Positions 1 to 8,521 of a stretch of DNA of 64,000 bases are shown here, in pieces. Source of the stretch: Mycobacterium malmoense. GTDB taxonomy: Bacteria; Actinomycetota; Actinomycetes; Mycobacteriales; Mycobacteriaceae. Within the stretch, counting starts at the first letter, position 1; each line of letters starts with the position of its first letter. The stretch is taken from assembly GCF_019645855.1 (NCBI RefSeq), contig NZ_CP080999.1:4154001-4218000 (forward strand). Reading direction: 5' to 3'. The notes under the pieces were generated by a model that did not search any database, was not told the DNA's origin, and saw only the letters and a program-made list of their open reading frames with translations. A program made the position numbers and the translations under genes.

Positions 1-660
1 GACCTCTACACCGAGACCAAGGTGGTCGCCGAGCGATTCGTATTGTCCCAGAACGCATCCCCGAACGGCGAGGCAGGCATGCTGACGTGCGCGATCCGGC
101 CCAGCGGCATCTGGGGCCGCGGCGATCAGACGATGTTCCGCAAGCTGTTCGAAAGCGTGATCGCCGGCCACGTCAAGGTGCTGATCGGCCGCAAGTCGGC
201 CCGGCTGGATAACTCCTACGTGCACAACCTGATTCATGGTTTTCTGCTGGCCGCCGAGCATCTGGTGCCCGGCGGAACCGCGCCCGGTCAGGCGTACTTC
301 ATCAACGACGCCGAACCGGTCAACATGTTCGAGTTCGCCCGGCCGGTGGTGGAGGCCTGCGGGGAAAGCTGGCCGCGGATTCGGGTCAACGGGCCGGTGG
401 TCCGCGCGGCGATGACCGGTTGGCAGCGGCTGCACTTCCGGTTCGGGATCCCGGCGCCGCTGCTCGAGCCGCTGGCCGTCGAGCGGCTGTATCTGGACAA
501 CTACTTCTCGGTGGACAAGGCGCGGCGCGACCTCGGCTATGAGCCTCTGTTGACCACGGAGAAGGCGATATCCGAATGCCTGCCGTACTACGTGGACATG
601 TTCCAGCGGATGAAGGGCCAGGCCTTGGCCGCAAAACCGACAACGAGTGGGACGACGTAG
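1..660 (+). CDS. 3-beta-hydroxysteroid dehydrogenase/isomerase family protein (3' part)
   Basis: The reading frame is open from the first base, so the gene starts outside the window. The visible 219 codons open with YTETK, the catalytic YxxxK pair of extended short-chain dehydrogenases, so the Rossmann-fold NAD-binding half is missing. The following stretch (RPSGIWGRGDQ, then YVHNLIHGFLLAAEHL) is typical of the 3-beta-HSD family, which oxidises the 3-beta-hydroxyl of cholesterol and isomerises the double bond. Position beside an AI-2E permease matches M. tuberculosis Rv1106c, a cholesterol dehydrogenase. The family call is sure; substrate is by orthology only. Confidence 0.85.
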   Translation, partial: DLYTETKVVAERFVLSQNASPNGEAGMLTCAIRPSGIWGRGDQTMFRKLFESVIAGHVKVLIGRKSARLDNSYVHNLIHGFLLAAEHLVPGGTAPGQAYFINDAEPVNMFEFARPVVEACGESWPRIRVNGPVVRAAMTGWQRLHFRFGIPAPLLEPLAVERLYLDNYFSVDKARRDLGYEPLLTTEKAISECLPYYVDMFQRMKGQALAAKPTTSGTT

Positions 661-746
661 CGGGGTCGCGCGGCGCGTTTGCGCGGAGGCTGACTCCGGC
701 TAAGGTTCAGCTGAGCAGCGACGACGCGGAGGGCGGTCCGGTTCGC

Positions 747-1880
747 ATGAACACCGAATTCACGCTCACCCAAAAACGCGCCCTCGCGATTCTCACGCTG
801 ATCGCTCTGCTGTTCGGCGCATATTTCTTGCGCCACTACTTCGTGCTGGTCGTGGTGGCCGCCGTCGGAGCGTATTTGTTCACGCCACTGTTCAATTGGT
901 TCAACAGACGTCTCAGCACCGGCGTGTCGGCCGCCTGCACCCTGGTGTCGGCAGTGGTCATCGTCATCGTGCCCGTCGGACTGTTGGTGATCCTGGCGGT
1001 CGTCCAGATTTCGCGCATGGTCGACAGCATCGCCGGATGGGTCAAGGCAACGGATTTGAGCGGGCTCGGCGACAAGATCCTCCATGGAGTCAATGGCCTG
1101 CTGGCACGGGTTCCGTTCGAGCACACGACAATAACCGCGGAGACGCTTCGGAAAGCGATGGTCACGGTGGGGCGCAACGTGGGTGAATGGCTCCTGCATT
1201 TCTTGCAGGGCGCCCTCGGCGGTATCGCCGGCGCCGTCACGGCGGCCATCATTTTCCTGTATGTGTTTGTCGCGCTGCTGGTGAACCGCGAGAAGGTACG
1301 AACGCTGATCGGCCAACTGAACCCGCTCGGCGACGAAGTCACGGATCTGTATTTGAAGAAGGCCGGAGCGATGGTGCGCGGCACCGTGAGTGGCCAGTTC
1401 GTCATAGCGCTGTGCCAAGGCGTCGCCGGCGCCGCGTCCATCTACGTCGCCGGATTTCACCACGGCTTCTTCATCTTTGCGATTCTGCTGACCGCATTGT
1501 CGATCATCCCGCTCGGCGGCGGGATCGTGACGATCCCGTTCGGCATCGGAATGATCTTCTACGGCAACATCGCCGGTGGCGCGTTCGTGGTCCTGTGGCA
1601 CCTCGTGGTGGTCACCAACATCGATAACTTCTTGCGCCCGATACTCGTTCCGCGTGACGCACGCCTGAACCCGGCGCTCATGTTGCTGTCGGTGTTCGCG
1701 GGCATCGCCATGTTCGGCCCCTGGGGCATCGTCATCGGTCCGGTGCTCATGATCCTCATCGTCACCACCGTGGACGTCTACCTTGCGGTGTACAAAGGCG
1801 TCGATCTCGACACGCCTGACGAACAACCCGTCCGCCGTAATTGGCTGCCACGGCGGACCGCGAAAGCGGATGGGGCCTGA
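747..1880 (+). CDS. AI-2E family transporter (Rv1101c-like membrane permease)
   Basis: A 377-residue integral membrane protein. The N-terminus has two close hydrophobic helices (about residues 11-55), then an amphipathic stretch, then a block of five or six helices from about 175 to 355, the layout of the AI-2E/YdiK permease family (PF01594). The C-terminal tail is short and basic (RRNWLPRRTAKA). The ATG at 747 was chosen because it is preceded by GAGGG and gives the family's N-terminus; the frame is open further upstream but that part is not protein-like. Substrate is unknown for mycobacterial members, and the quorum-signal name should not be read as function here. Confidence 0.85.
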   Translation: MNTEFTLTQKRALAILTLIALLFGAYFLRHYFVLVVVAAVGAYLFTPLFNWFNRRLSTGVSAACTLVSAVVIVIVPVGLLVILAVVQISRMVDSIAGWVKATDLSGLGDKILHGVNGLLARVPFEHTTITAETLRKAMVTVGRNVGEWLLHFLQGALGGIAGAVTAAIIFLYVFVALLVNREKVRTLIGQLNPLGDEVTDLYLKKAGAMVRGTVSGQFVIALCQGVAGAASIYVAGFHHGFFIFAILLTALSIIPLGGGIVTIPFGIGMIFYGNIAGGAFVVLWHLVVVTNIDNFLRPILVPRDARLNPALMLLSVFAGIAMFGPWGIVIGPVLMILIVTTVDVYLAVYKGVDLDTPDEQPVRRNWLPRRTAKADGA

Positions 1881-1886
1881 GCCCGA

Positions 1887-3443
1887 CTACCGGAAGCTCA
1901 CCATCTCGCTGCCCCAGGCGGCACGGATGTCCGCGTCGGCGTCGTGCACGACGGCGTCGCTCCTGTTGATGACCAGGCAGGCGCGGTCGTTCGCCCGGTA
2001 GGGCGTCCAGTCCGGCTCGCCGGCCGGGCCCGCGGGCTTGGCGTGCGCGGCGAAGTTGGTCCACCTGGTTCGCACCCTCTTGGACACGGCCTTGGCGGTC
2101 TTGGCACCGCCGAGCTTCAATGTGGGGTCCTTGGGTGCGCCGAGATTGCCCCAGACGTAAGGCAATTCGGTGGCGTGGGCGGCGCTGACCAGCAGCAGCT
2201 TCAGCAGTGGGGTCGCGTAGTCGAACCGGTACAGGTACACCGGCGCCACCCTGCCGTGCCCCTCGGCCAGCCACACCGACGGCATCCGGAACCCGACATC
2301 GGTCGCGATGCTCAAAGACCTTGCCCTGCGGCGCAATCGGGAATACGCCGACCCGATCTGCTCCGCGGTGGGCAATTGCAGGTCGGGCTGTTCGGCGGCG
2401 ATCTGGGCGAACATCGATGTGATCGCGCGGGGGGTGATCGGCATCAGCGGCGACCTCATCAACCGGAAGAGCGCCGCCTCGTGCTTGTTGGTGCCAATGA
2501 TCAATGGGACGGGATGCGAGCGGCCCTCCTGCGCCAGCTTCACCGGGTAGTCGGGCACGAGATCGCCGTCGACGATCGGGACGAACGCGAGCGTGCCCGG
2601 GTTGCGGACCGGCACTTCGTCGAACACTTCCTGCGACGCGGCCAGGATCGCGGCGACCGGGGCATCGAGCAGTCGGTCCGCGTCGGGCGGGGCGATCCCC
2701 AGCTTGTCGAGGAAGCCCTTGGCGACCCGGCGGGCCCTGCCGCGGTCGTAGACCGAGGTGGCCGGTGAGCTTTGGGCGATCGCGCCGGCGAATAAGCCCT
2801 CGGCCGCCGGGGCGGCGAGCAGTGTCGTCACGATCCCGGCGCCCGCGGATTCACCGAAGAGCGTGACCCTTTGGGGATCGCCGCCGAACGCCGCGATGTT
2901 GTCGCGCACCCAGCGCAGCGCCGCCAACACGTCGTGCAGCCCGACGTTGGAATCGAAGCGTCGCCGGGCGGTGCCGAACGACGACAGGTCGAGAAAGCCC
3001 AGCGCCCCGAGTCGATAGTTGACCGTCACCACGACGACGTCGACGTCGCCGCTGACCAGCCGGTGACCGTCGTAGAGCGGCTGGCTGCTGGATCCCAGGA
3101 TGTAGGCGCCGCCGTGCAGCCACACCATCACCGGTTTTCCGGCACCGGGCTCGGTGTCCGACGATGCCCAGACGTTCAGCCTCAGGCAGTCTTCGCCCTG
3201 CGGCGCCCCCAGGTCGAGGGGCATGTTGGGGAAGGCCGGTTGCGGGCAGGCCGGCCCGAAGGAGGTGACGTCGGCGACCTCGGTCCACCGCCGCGGGGGC
3301 TCCGGCAGCCGGAAACGCAGGTCACCGACGGGCGGCGCGGCGTACGGAATGCCCTTCCAAACCCTAGTGGTCCTGATGCCGCCCCCGTCGGCGCCCCGCA
3401 CCGGGCCGTGGGTGGTGTCGACCACGAGATCGCCGGTCGTCAT
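1887..3443 (-). CDS. Type B carboxylesterase (para-nitrobenzyl esterase-like)
   Basis: A full-length 518-residue carboxylesterase/lipase of the alpha/beta-hydrolase fold. The oxyanion-hole motif HGGAY lies at about 110-114, and the nucleophile elbow FGESAGAG puts the catalytic serine at residue 199. Further family blocks are LGALGF at 146-151 and HATELPYVWGNLG near 410-425, where the histidine of the family's C-terminal blocks sits. There is no signal peptide. It starts only 5 bp after the stop of the dienelactone hydrolase gene, so the two are probably one transcript. From memory, the M. tuberculosis counterpart is split into Rv1104 and Rv1105, whereas this copy looks intact. The natural ester substrate is unknown. 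Confidence 0.88.
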   Translation of the reverse strand: MTTGDLVVDTTHGPVRGADGGGIRTTRVWKGIPYAAPPVGDLRFRLPEPPRRWTEVADVTSFGPACPQPAFPNMPLDLGAPQGEDCLRLNVWASSDTEPGAGKPVMVWLHGGAYILGSSSQPLYDGHRLVSGDVDVVVVTVNYRLGALGFLDLSSFGTARRRFDSNVGLHDVLAALRWVRDNIAAFGGDPQRVTLFGESAGAGIVTTLLAAPAAEGLFAGAIAQSSPATSVYDRGRARRVAKGFLDKLGIAPPDADRLLDAPVAAILAASQEVFDEVPVRNPGTLAFVPIVDGDLVPDYPVKLAQEGRSHPVPLIIGTNKHEAALFRLMRSPLMPITPRAITSMFAQIAAEQPDLQLPTAEQIGSAYSRLRRRARSLSIATDVGFRMPSVWLAEGHGRVAPVYLYRFDYATPLLKLLLVSAAHATELPYVWGNLGAPKDPTLKLGGAKTAKAVSKRVRTRWTNFAAHAKPAGPAGEPDWTPYRANDRACLVINRSDAVVHDADADIRAAWGSEMVSFR

Positions 3444-3448
3444 AGGCC

Positions 3449-4246
3449 CTAACTCAAACTCCGCGTGAGGAATTCGACCACGCGCTTGCGGGCCTCGTAG
3501 GCCGGCTGGCCGTCGACCTCACGCACCTCGTCGGTCAACACCGAGTGCGCCATCTTGCCGAAACCGCCTTCGTTACCCGGGCCCGAGTCGATCTCGATGA
3601 CCTCGAACGCGTCGCCGAGCCGCTCCTTGAGCGCGGCGAACCGTTCACGGGGTGCCATCGTGTCCTCGCTGAACCGCAAGCCCATGGCGCACAGGCCGTC
3701 GTTGGCGCAGCGGTCGGCCACGGTGGCCAGCTCGGCCTCGCTCAGCCCGGGATCGGCGCGCCGGGCACGGCCCAGCGGCAGCGGCACCGACGGCTGGGAA
3801 AGCACCGGAGCCAGCACACTGTCGTCGACCGCGGCGGCCAACGCGAAACCGCCGGTGAAGCATTGGCCGATCACGCCGACGCCCTTCCCCGGCGTCGACG
3901 CGTTGAGGTTACGGGCCAGCGCGCGCAGGAACAACGACACCGGGCGGGCCTTGTTGGTGGCGAATGCCGCGAATTCCCTTGCCACACAGGCGCGTGTGAT
4001 GGTAGCCGCCACGTAGCCGACGGTCCTCGGCTTGCCCGGCTCACCGAACAGCGACGGGATTACGACGGTAAAGCCGTTGTCCGCCAGGTGATTACCCAGG
4101 GCAAGCACACCGGGGTGGATGCCGGGGATCTCGGGAATCAGTACCACGCCCGGGCCGGCGCCCTTGCGGTAGACGTCGTGGGTGTGGCCGCCACCGGTGA
4201 ACGGTGCCACCGACCATCCGGAAAGGTCTGCCTCGGGTGCACTCAC
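3449..4246 (-). CDS. Dienelactone hydrolase family protein
   Basis: A 265-residue alpha/beta hydrolase of the DLH family (PF01738). The nucleophile is a cysteine, C129, in GQCFTGG, as in true dienelactone hydrolases rather than the usual serine. A likely catalytic histidine is in KMAHSVL near residue 230. The early PEIPGIHPG stretch replaces the oxyanion loop. It starts at a GTG and is the first gene of a two-gene run with the type B esterase (5-bp gap). Family members open lactones or cleave small activated esters. The substrate is not predictable here, and an aromatic-degradation role has no support from the neighbours. Confidence 0.85.
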   Translation of the reverse strand: MSAPEADLSGWSVAPFTGGGHTHDVYRKGAGPGVVLIPEIPGIHPGVLALGNHLADNGFTVVIPSLFGEPGKPRTVGYVAATITRACVAREFAAFATNKARPVSLFLRALARNLNASTPGKGVGVIGQCFTGGFALAAAVDDSVLAPVLSQPSVPLPLGRARRADPGLSEAELATVADRCANDGLCAMGLRFSEDTMAPRERFAALKERLGDAFEVIEIDSGPGNEGGFGKMAHSVLTDEVREVDGQPAYEARKRVVEFLTRSLS

Positions 4247-4276
4247 GTTACGGGGCTCCTTGCTTCAGCGGGCCGG

Positions 4277-4963
4277 CTACCGGCTTGCTAAAGGCGGCTG
4301 CGATTGGGTCGCCGCCGCCAGGGTACGGAACTGATCGGCGCTTCCAGCGCCGGTGATGGCGATCTGGGTGGCGCCGGGCGGGCCGGCGAGCCGGGTGGTC
4401 CATATCGGCTCGGCGTCCGCGCCGCCTTGGCCGGCCCCGCGGTAGACGACCCATCTGGTGCCGTCGACGTCGACCGTTCCGGTCGGATACGCCGAGGGAT
4501 GGATCGAGCCGACCAGTTTGTCCTCGTCGGCGTTGCTCTGGGTCAGCTGCAGATACATTCCGGTGGGAGTGATGTATCCCACGGTCGAGGTGGCAGCGTG
4601 GAGCCGCTGGCCGGTCGACGGGTCGGTTCGCCCGTTTTCGATGCCGCCGCGGCCGCCGGAATTGGGCTGCCAGCCGGCGGGCAACCGGGGCAACCGGATG
4701 GGAAACCCAAGCGCCTGGGCGTCCGCGCGCAAGGCCGCCGCCACGTCGTAGGACGGGATCGCCCCCTTGTTCGTCCCGCCCGGCTGAAACGAACACATGC
4801 CGACCAGGCCCGCCAGCACGAGGCATCCCACCACCAGCGGGATGAGCGACCAGAACATGTCACGGCCATCCTGGAGCAACCGCGGCTTGGCGGGCTTTGG
4901 AACGGGCCATGCCGCCGCGACCGGCTCCCCTACCTCGCCATTAGGGGGCGGCTCGACGGTCAT
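4277..4963 (-). CDS. DUF4245 domain membrane-anchored protein (Rv1100-like)
   Basis: A 228-residue protein with a short cytoplasmic N-terminus, one transmembrane helix (about residues 40-60, FWSLIPLVVGCLVLAGLVG) and an extracytoplasmic DUF4245 domain. The ATG at 4963 was preferred over the longer open frame because the upstream extension is Arg/Ser/Pro-rich antisense to glpX. It is divergent from glpX with only 55 bp between start codons, so both promoters must share or overlap that interval. Members sit next to glpX across mycobacteria but have no assigned function; the location suggests an envelope protein. Confidence 0.85.
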   Translation of the reverse strand: MTVEPPPNGEVGEPVAAAWPVPKPAKPRLLQDGRDMFWSLIPLVVGCLVLAGLVGMCSFQPGGTNKGAIPSYDVAAALRADAQALGFPIRLPRLPAGWQPNSGGRGGIENGRTDPSTGQRLHAATSTVGYITPTGMYLQLTQSNADEDKLVGSIHPSAYPTGTVDVDGTRWVVYRGAGQGGADAEPIWTTRLAGPPGATQIAITGAGSADQFRTLAAATQSQPPLASR

Positions 4964-5018
4964 CCCCCAAGTATCCCAGTTCCAGCGGACCGATGTGCTT
5001 CTGGGACAATCAGCAACC

Positions 5019-6128
5019 ATGACAGCTGAGGGCGACCGCTCACTTGGATCCGGTTCGCGGATATCCCAGTCGACCGCCACCGCGGGCCGTGACCCAGCAC
5101 AGGCGCGGCCGCGCGGCGAAGCGCCGGACCGCAACCTGGCCCTGGAATTGGTCCGGGTCACCGAGGCCGGCGCCATGGCCGCCGGGCGCTGGGTGGGCCG
5201 CGGCGACAAGGAGGGCGGCGACGGTGCGGCGGTTGACGCCATCCGCGAGCTGGTGAACTCCGTGTCGATGCGCGGCGTGGTGGTGATCGGCGAGGGCGAA
5301 AAGGACCAGGCCCCGATGCTCTACAACGGCGAGGAGGTCGGCAACGGCGACGGCCCGGAGTGCGACTTCGCGGTCGACCCGGTCGACGGCACCACGCTGA
5401 TGAGCAAGGGCATGCCCAACGCCATCTCGGTGCTCGCGGTGGCCGATCGCGGCGCGATGTTCGACCCGTCGGCGGTGTTCTACATGAACAAGATCGCCGT
5501 CGGGCCCGAGGCCGCGCACGTGCTGGACATCACCGCGCCGATCGCCGAGAACATCCGGGCCGTCGCCAAGGTCAAGGCGCTGTCGGTGCGCGACATGACG
5601 GTGTGCATCCTGGACCGCCCGCGGCACGCGCAACTGATCGAGGACGTGCGGACGACCGGGGCGCGCATCCGGCTGATCACCGACGGCGACGTCGCCGGCG
5701 CCATCTCGGCGTGCCGGCCCGAGTCGGGCACCGACATGCTGGCCGGGATCGGCGGGACCCCGGAGGGCATCATCGCGGCCGCGGCGATCCGCTGCATGGG
5801 CGGCGCCATCCAGGCCACACTGGCGCCCCGCGACGAGGCCGAACGCCGCAAGGCGCTCGACGCCGGCTACGACCTCGAGCAGGTGCTGACCACCGAGGAC
5901 CTGGTGTCCGGCGACAACGTCTTCTTCTGCGCCACCGGGGTCACCGAGGGCGACCTGCTCAAGGGCGTCCGTTACTACCCCGGCGGCTGCACCACCCAGT
6001 CGATCGTGATGCGCTCGAAGTCGGGCACCGTCCGGATGATCGAGGCCTATCACCGGCTCTCCAAGCTCAACGAATACTCCGCCATCGACTTCACCGGCGA
6101 CAGCTCTGCCGCCTATCCCCTGCCCTGA
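5019..6128 (+). CDS. glpX: Class II fructose-1,6-bisphosphatase GlpX
   Basis: A 369-residue class II FBPase, which dephosphorylates fructose 1,6-bisphosphate and is the main gluconeogenic bisphosphatase of mycobacteria. Visible motifs are VVIGEGEKDQAPML (metal-binding glutamates) and DPVDGTTLMSKG (the lithium-sensitive phosphatase metal and catalytic motif). The ATG at 5019 is the first in the frame downstream of the divergent DUF4245 gene. The first 45 or so residues are low-complexity and might not be translated if a later start is used. The gene is followed 31 bp later by fum, forming a carbon-metabolism operon. Confidence 0.93.
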   Translation: MTAEGDRSLGSGSRISQSTATAGRDPAQARPRGEAPDRNLALELVRVTEAGAMAAGRWVGRGDKEGGDGAAVDAIRELVNSVSMRGVVVIGEGEKDQAPMLYNGEEVGNGDGPECDFAVDPVDGTTLMSKGMPNAISVLAVADRGAMFDPSAVFYMNKIAVGPEAAHVLDITAPIAENIRAVAKVKALSVRDMTVCILDRPRHAQLIEDVRTTGARIRLITDGDVAGAISACRPESGTDMLAGIGGTPEGIIAAAAIRCMGGAIQATLAPRDEAERRKALDAGYDLEQVLTTEDLVSGDNVFFCATGVTEGDLLKGVRYYPGGCTTQSIVMRSKSGTVRMIEAYHRLSKLNEYSAIDFTGDSSAAYPLP

Positions 6129-6159
6129 ACCACCGGAACACCTAGCGAGGACCCATTCC

Positions 6160-7578
6160 ATGGCCCCTGATGCCGAGTACCGCATTGAGCACGACACCAT
6201 GGGCGAGGTCCGCGTGCCCGCAAAGGCGTTGTGGCGCGCGCAAACCCAGCGCGCGGTGGAGAACTTTCCGATCTCGGGCCGCGGCCTGGAGCGCACCCAG
6301 ATCCGCGCGTTGGGCCTGCTGAAGGGCGCCTGCGCGCAGGTGAACAAGGACCTCGGTCTGCTGGCGCCGGAGAAGGCCGACGCGATCATCGCCGCGGCCG
6401 CCGAGATCGCCGACGGCCGCCACGACGACCAGTTCCCCATCGACGTGTTCCAAACCGGTTCGGGGACAAGCTCGAACATGAACACCAACGAGGTGATCGC
6501 GTCCATCGCGGCCGCCCACAGCGTGACGGTGCACCCCAACGACGACGTCAACATGTCGCAGTCGTCCAACGACACCTTCCCGACCGCCACCCACATCGCG
6601 GCCACTGAGGCCGCGGTGCGTCACCTCATCCCGGCGCTCGAGGTGCTGCACGACGCCCTGGCGGCCAAGGCCCGCGAGTGGCGCACGGTGGTCAAGTCGG
6701 GCCGCACCCACCTGATGGATGCCGTTCCGGTGACGCTCGGACAGGAATTCAGCGGATACGCCCGCCAGATCGAGGCCGGGATCGAACGGGTCCGCGCCAC
6801 GCTGCCCCGGCTGGGTGAGCTGGCGATCGGCGGCACCGCGGTGGGCACCGGCCTCAACGTCCCCGACGGCTTCGGCGCCAGGGTGGTCGAGGTGTTGGTC
6901 GCCTCCACCGGTTTAAGCGAATTACGCACGGCCGTAAATTCTTTCGAGGCGCAGGCCGCGCGCGACGGGCTGGTGGAGGCCTCCGGAGCGCTGCGCACCG
7001 TCGCGGTGTCGTTGACCAAGATCGCCAACGACATCCGCTGGATGGGTTCCGGTCCGCTGACCGGCCTGGCCGAGATCCGGCTGCCGGATCTGCAGCCGGG
7101 CAGCTCGATCATGCCGGGCAAGGTGAATCCCGTTCTGCCGGAAGCGGTTACCCAGGTCGCCGCGCAAGTGATCGGCAACGACGCGGCGATCGCCTGGGGC
7201 GGCGCGAACGGCGCGTTCGAGCTCAACGTCTACATCCCGATGATGGCCCGCAACATCCTGGAGTCGTTCACGCTGCTGACCAACGTGTCAAGGTTGTTCG
7301 CCGAGCGCTGCATCACCGGGCTGGCGGCCAATGTCGAGCACCTGCGCGAGCTGGCCGAGTCGTCGCCGTCGATCGTGACGCCGTTGAACTCGGCGATCGG
7401 CTACGAGGAGGCGGCCGCGGTGGCCAAACAGGCGCTCAAGGAGCGCAAGACCATCCGCCAGACCGTCATCGACCGCGGCCTGATCGGCGACAAGCTGTCC
7501 CTGGAAGAACTGGACCGCCGCCTCGACGTGTTGGCGATGGCCCGCGTCAATGACCAGGTCAAGCCGGAGGACCGGTGA
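6160..7578 (+). CDS. fum: Fumarate hydratase class II
   Basis: A 472-residue class II (iron-independent, homotetrameric) fumarase that interconverts fumarate and malate in the TCA cycle. The superfamily signature GSSIMPGKVNP lies at residues 314-324, and the fumarase-type GSGTSSNMNTNEV and SGRTHLMDAVPV blocks are present. The ATG follows an AGCGAGGA ribosome site. It lies 31 bp behind glpX and 13 bp ahead of the next gene, so the three are probably co-transcribed. Length matches the mycobacterial Rv1098c protein. Confidence 0.95.
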   Translation: MAPDAEYRIEHDTMGEVRVPAKALWRAQTQRAVENFPISGRGLERTQIRALGLLKGACAQVNKDLGLLAPEKADAIIAAAAEIADGRHDDQFPIDVFQTGSGTSSNMNTNEVIASIAAAHSVTVHPNDDVNMSQSSNDTFPTATHIAATEAAVRHLIPALEVLHDALAAKAREWRTVVKSGRTHLMDAVPVTLGQEFSGYARQIEAGIERVRATLPRLGELAIGGTAVGTGLNVPDGFGARVVEVLVASTGLSELRTAVNSFEAQAARDGLVEASGALRTVAVSLTKIANDIRWMGSGPLTGLAEIRLPDLQPGSSIMPGKVNPVLPEAVTQVAAQVIGNDAAIAWGGANGAFELNVYIPMMARNILESFTLLTNVSRLFAERCITGLAANVEHLRELAESSPSIVTPLNSAIGYEEAAAVAKQALKERKTIRQTVIDRGLIGDKLSLEELDRRLDVLAMARVNDQVKPEDR

Positions 7579-7591
7579 GGGTGGTCCGACA

Positions 7592-8521
7592 ATGACGGCT
7601 CCTCCCGGCGGTCCCTACGGTCAGGATCCCTACGGGACGAATCCCTATGGTCAGGAACCGTATTGGGGCGGGCAGCCGCCCGGCGGGGGCTACTTGTACC
7701 CGCCGCCGGGCGGCCCTGGGACGCCCTACGCGGCGGGCCCCTACCCGCCCCAGCAATACCCTTACCCCGGCCAGCAGGTCCCGCCCGGCTGGCCGCCGCC
7801 CGGGCCGTACCCGCCGCCGCGCTCGAAGGCGCCGTGGTTGGTGCTCGCCGGTCTCGCGGCGCTGGGCGTCATCGTGCTCGTGGCGATCCTGGCGATCGGC
7901 CTCAGCGGCGGGAACAAGTCGACCAAGGCCGGGCCCTCGTCTTCGCCGAGCGCCCCGACGTCGCAGCCGGGCAATTCCGAGCAGACGGCGACCGGCTGCA
8001 CGCCCAACGTGTCCGGCGGCGAGAAGCCCGCCGGCGACACGATCGGCGCGGGCAAGCTGTCGTTCCCGGCCAGTGCGGCGCCGGGATGGACGGGTTTTTC
8101 GGACGACCAGACCCCGAATCTCATCGGCGCGGTGGGCGTCGGGCAAGACGTGCCCGGCGCCAACCAGTGGATGATGCAGGCGGAGGTCGCCGTCACCAAC
8201 TTCGTCCCCAGCATGAATGTCGGCGCGCAGGCGTCGAAGTTGATGGACTGCGTGGCCAACGGGCCCGGCTACGCGAACGCGTCGCCTACCCTGGGCCCGA
8301 CGAAGACGTCGTCGGTCACGGTCGATGGGGTCAAGGCCGCCCGGGTGGACGCCGAGGTCACGATCGCCGACACCTCACGCAACGTCAAGGGCGACTCGCT
8401 CGTCATCATCGCGGTCAACACCAAACCGGTCACCGTCTTCCTGGGCGCGACCCCGATCGGCGATACGGGTTCGGCGGGGGTCATCAACCGGGTCATCGCG
8501 GCGCTGAAGGTCAGGAAGTAG
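7592..8521 (+). CDS. Gly/Pro-rich single-pass membrane protein (Rv1097c-like)
   Basis: A 309-residue protein. The first 80 residues are a cytoplasmic low-complexity region rich in Pro, Gly and Tyr with PYG-type repeats. A single helix (about residues 84-108, WLVLAGLAALGVIVLVAILA) follows, then a Ser/Pro linker and a globular extracytoplasmic domain with two cysteines. Such architecture is common in mycobacterial envelope proteins and in proteins tied to serine/threonine kinases, but no enzyme motif is visible. It follows fum by 13 bp. Its stop overlaps the convergent cyclase gene by 11 bp. Confidence 0.8.
   Translation: MTAPPGGPYGQDPYGTNPYGQEPYWGGQPPGGGYLYPPPGGPGTPYAAGPYPPQQYPYPGQQVPPGWPPPGPYPPPRSKAPWLVLAGLAALGVIVLVAILAIGLSGGNKSTKAGPSSSPSAPTSQPGNSEQTATGCTPNVSGGEKPAGDTIGAGKLSFPASAAPGWTGFSDDQTPNLIGAVGVGQDVPGANQWMMQAEVAVTNFVPSMNVGAQASKLMDCVANGPGYANASPTLGPTKTSSVTVDGVKAARVDAEVTIADTSRNVKGDSLVIIAVNTKPVTVFLGATPIGDTGSAGVINRVIAALKVRK

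Noticed and set aside
588..1826. 412-codon minus-strand frame opposite the AI-2E permease
   Set aside because: Composition (His, Asp, Gln, Arg) is that of antisense to membrane helices.
2851..3288. Second small gene inside the type B esterase
   Set aside because: Out-of-frame shadow; Arg/Gly-rich with no start context.
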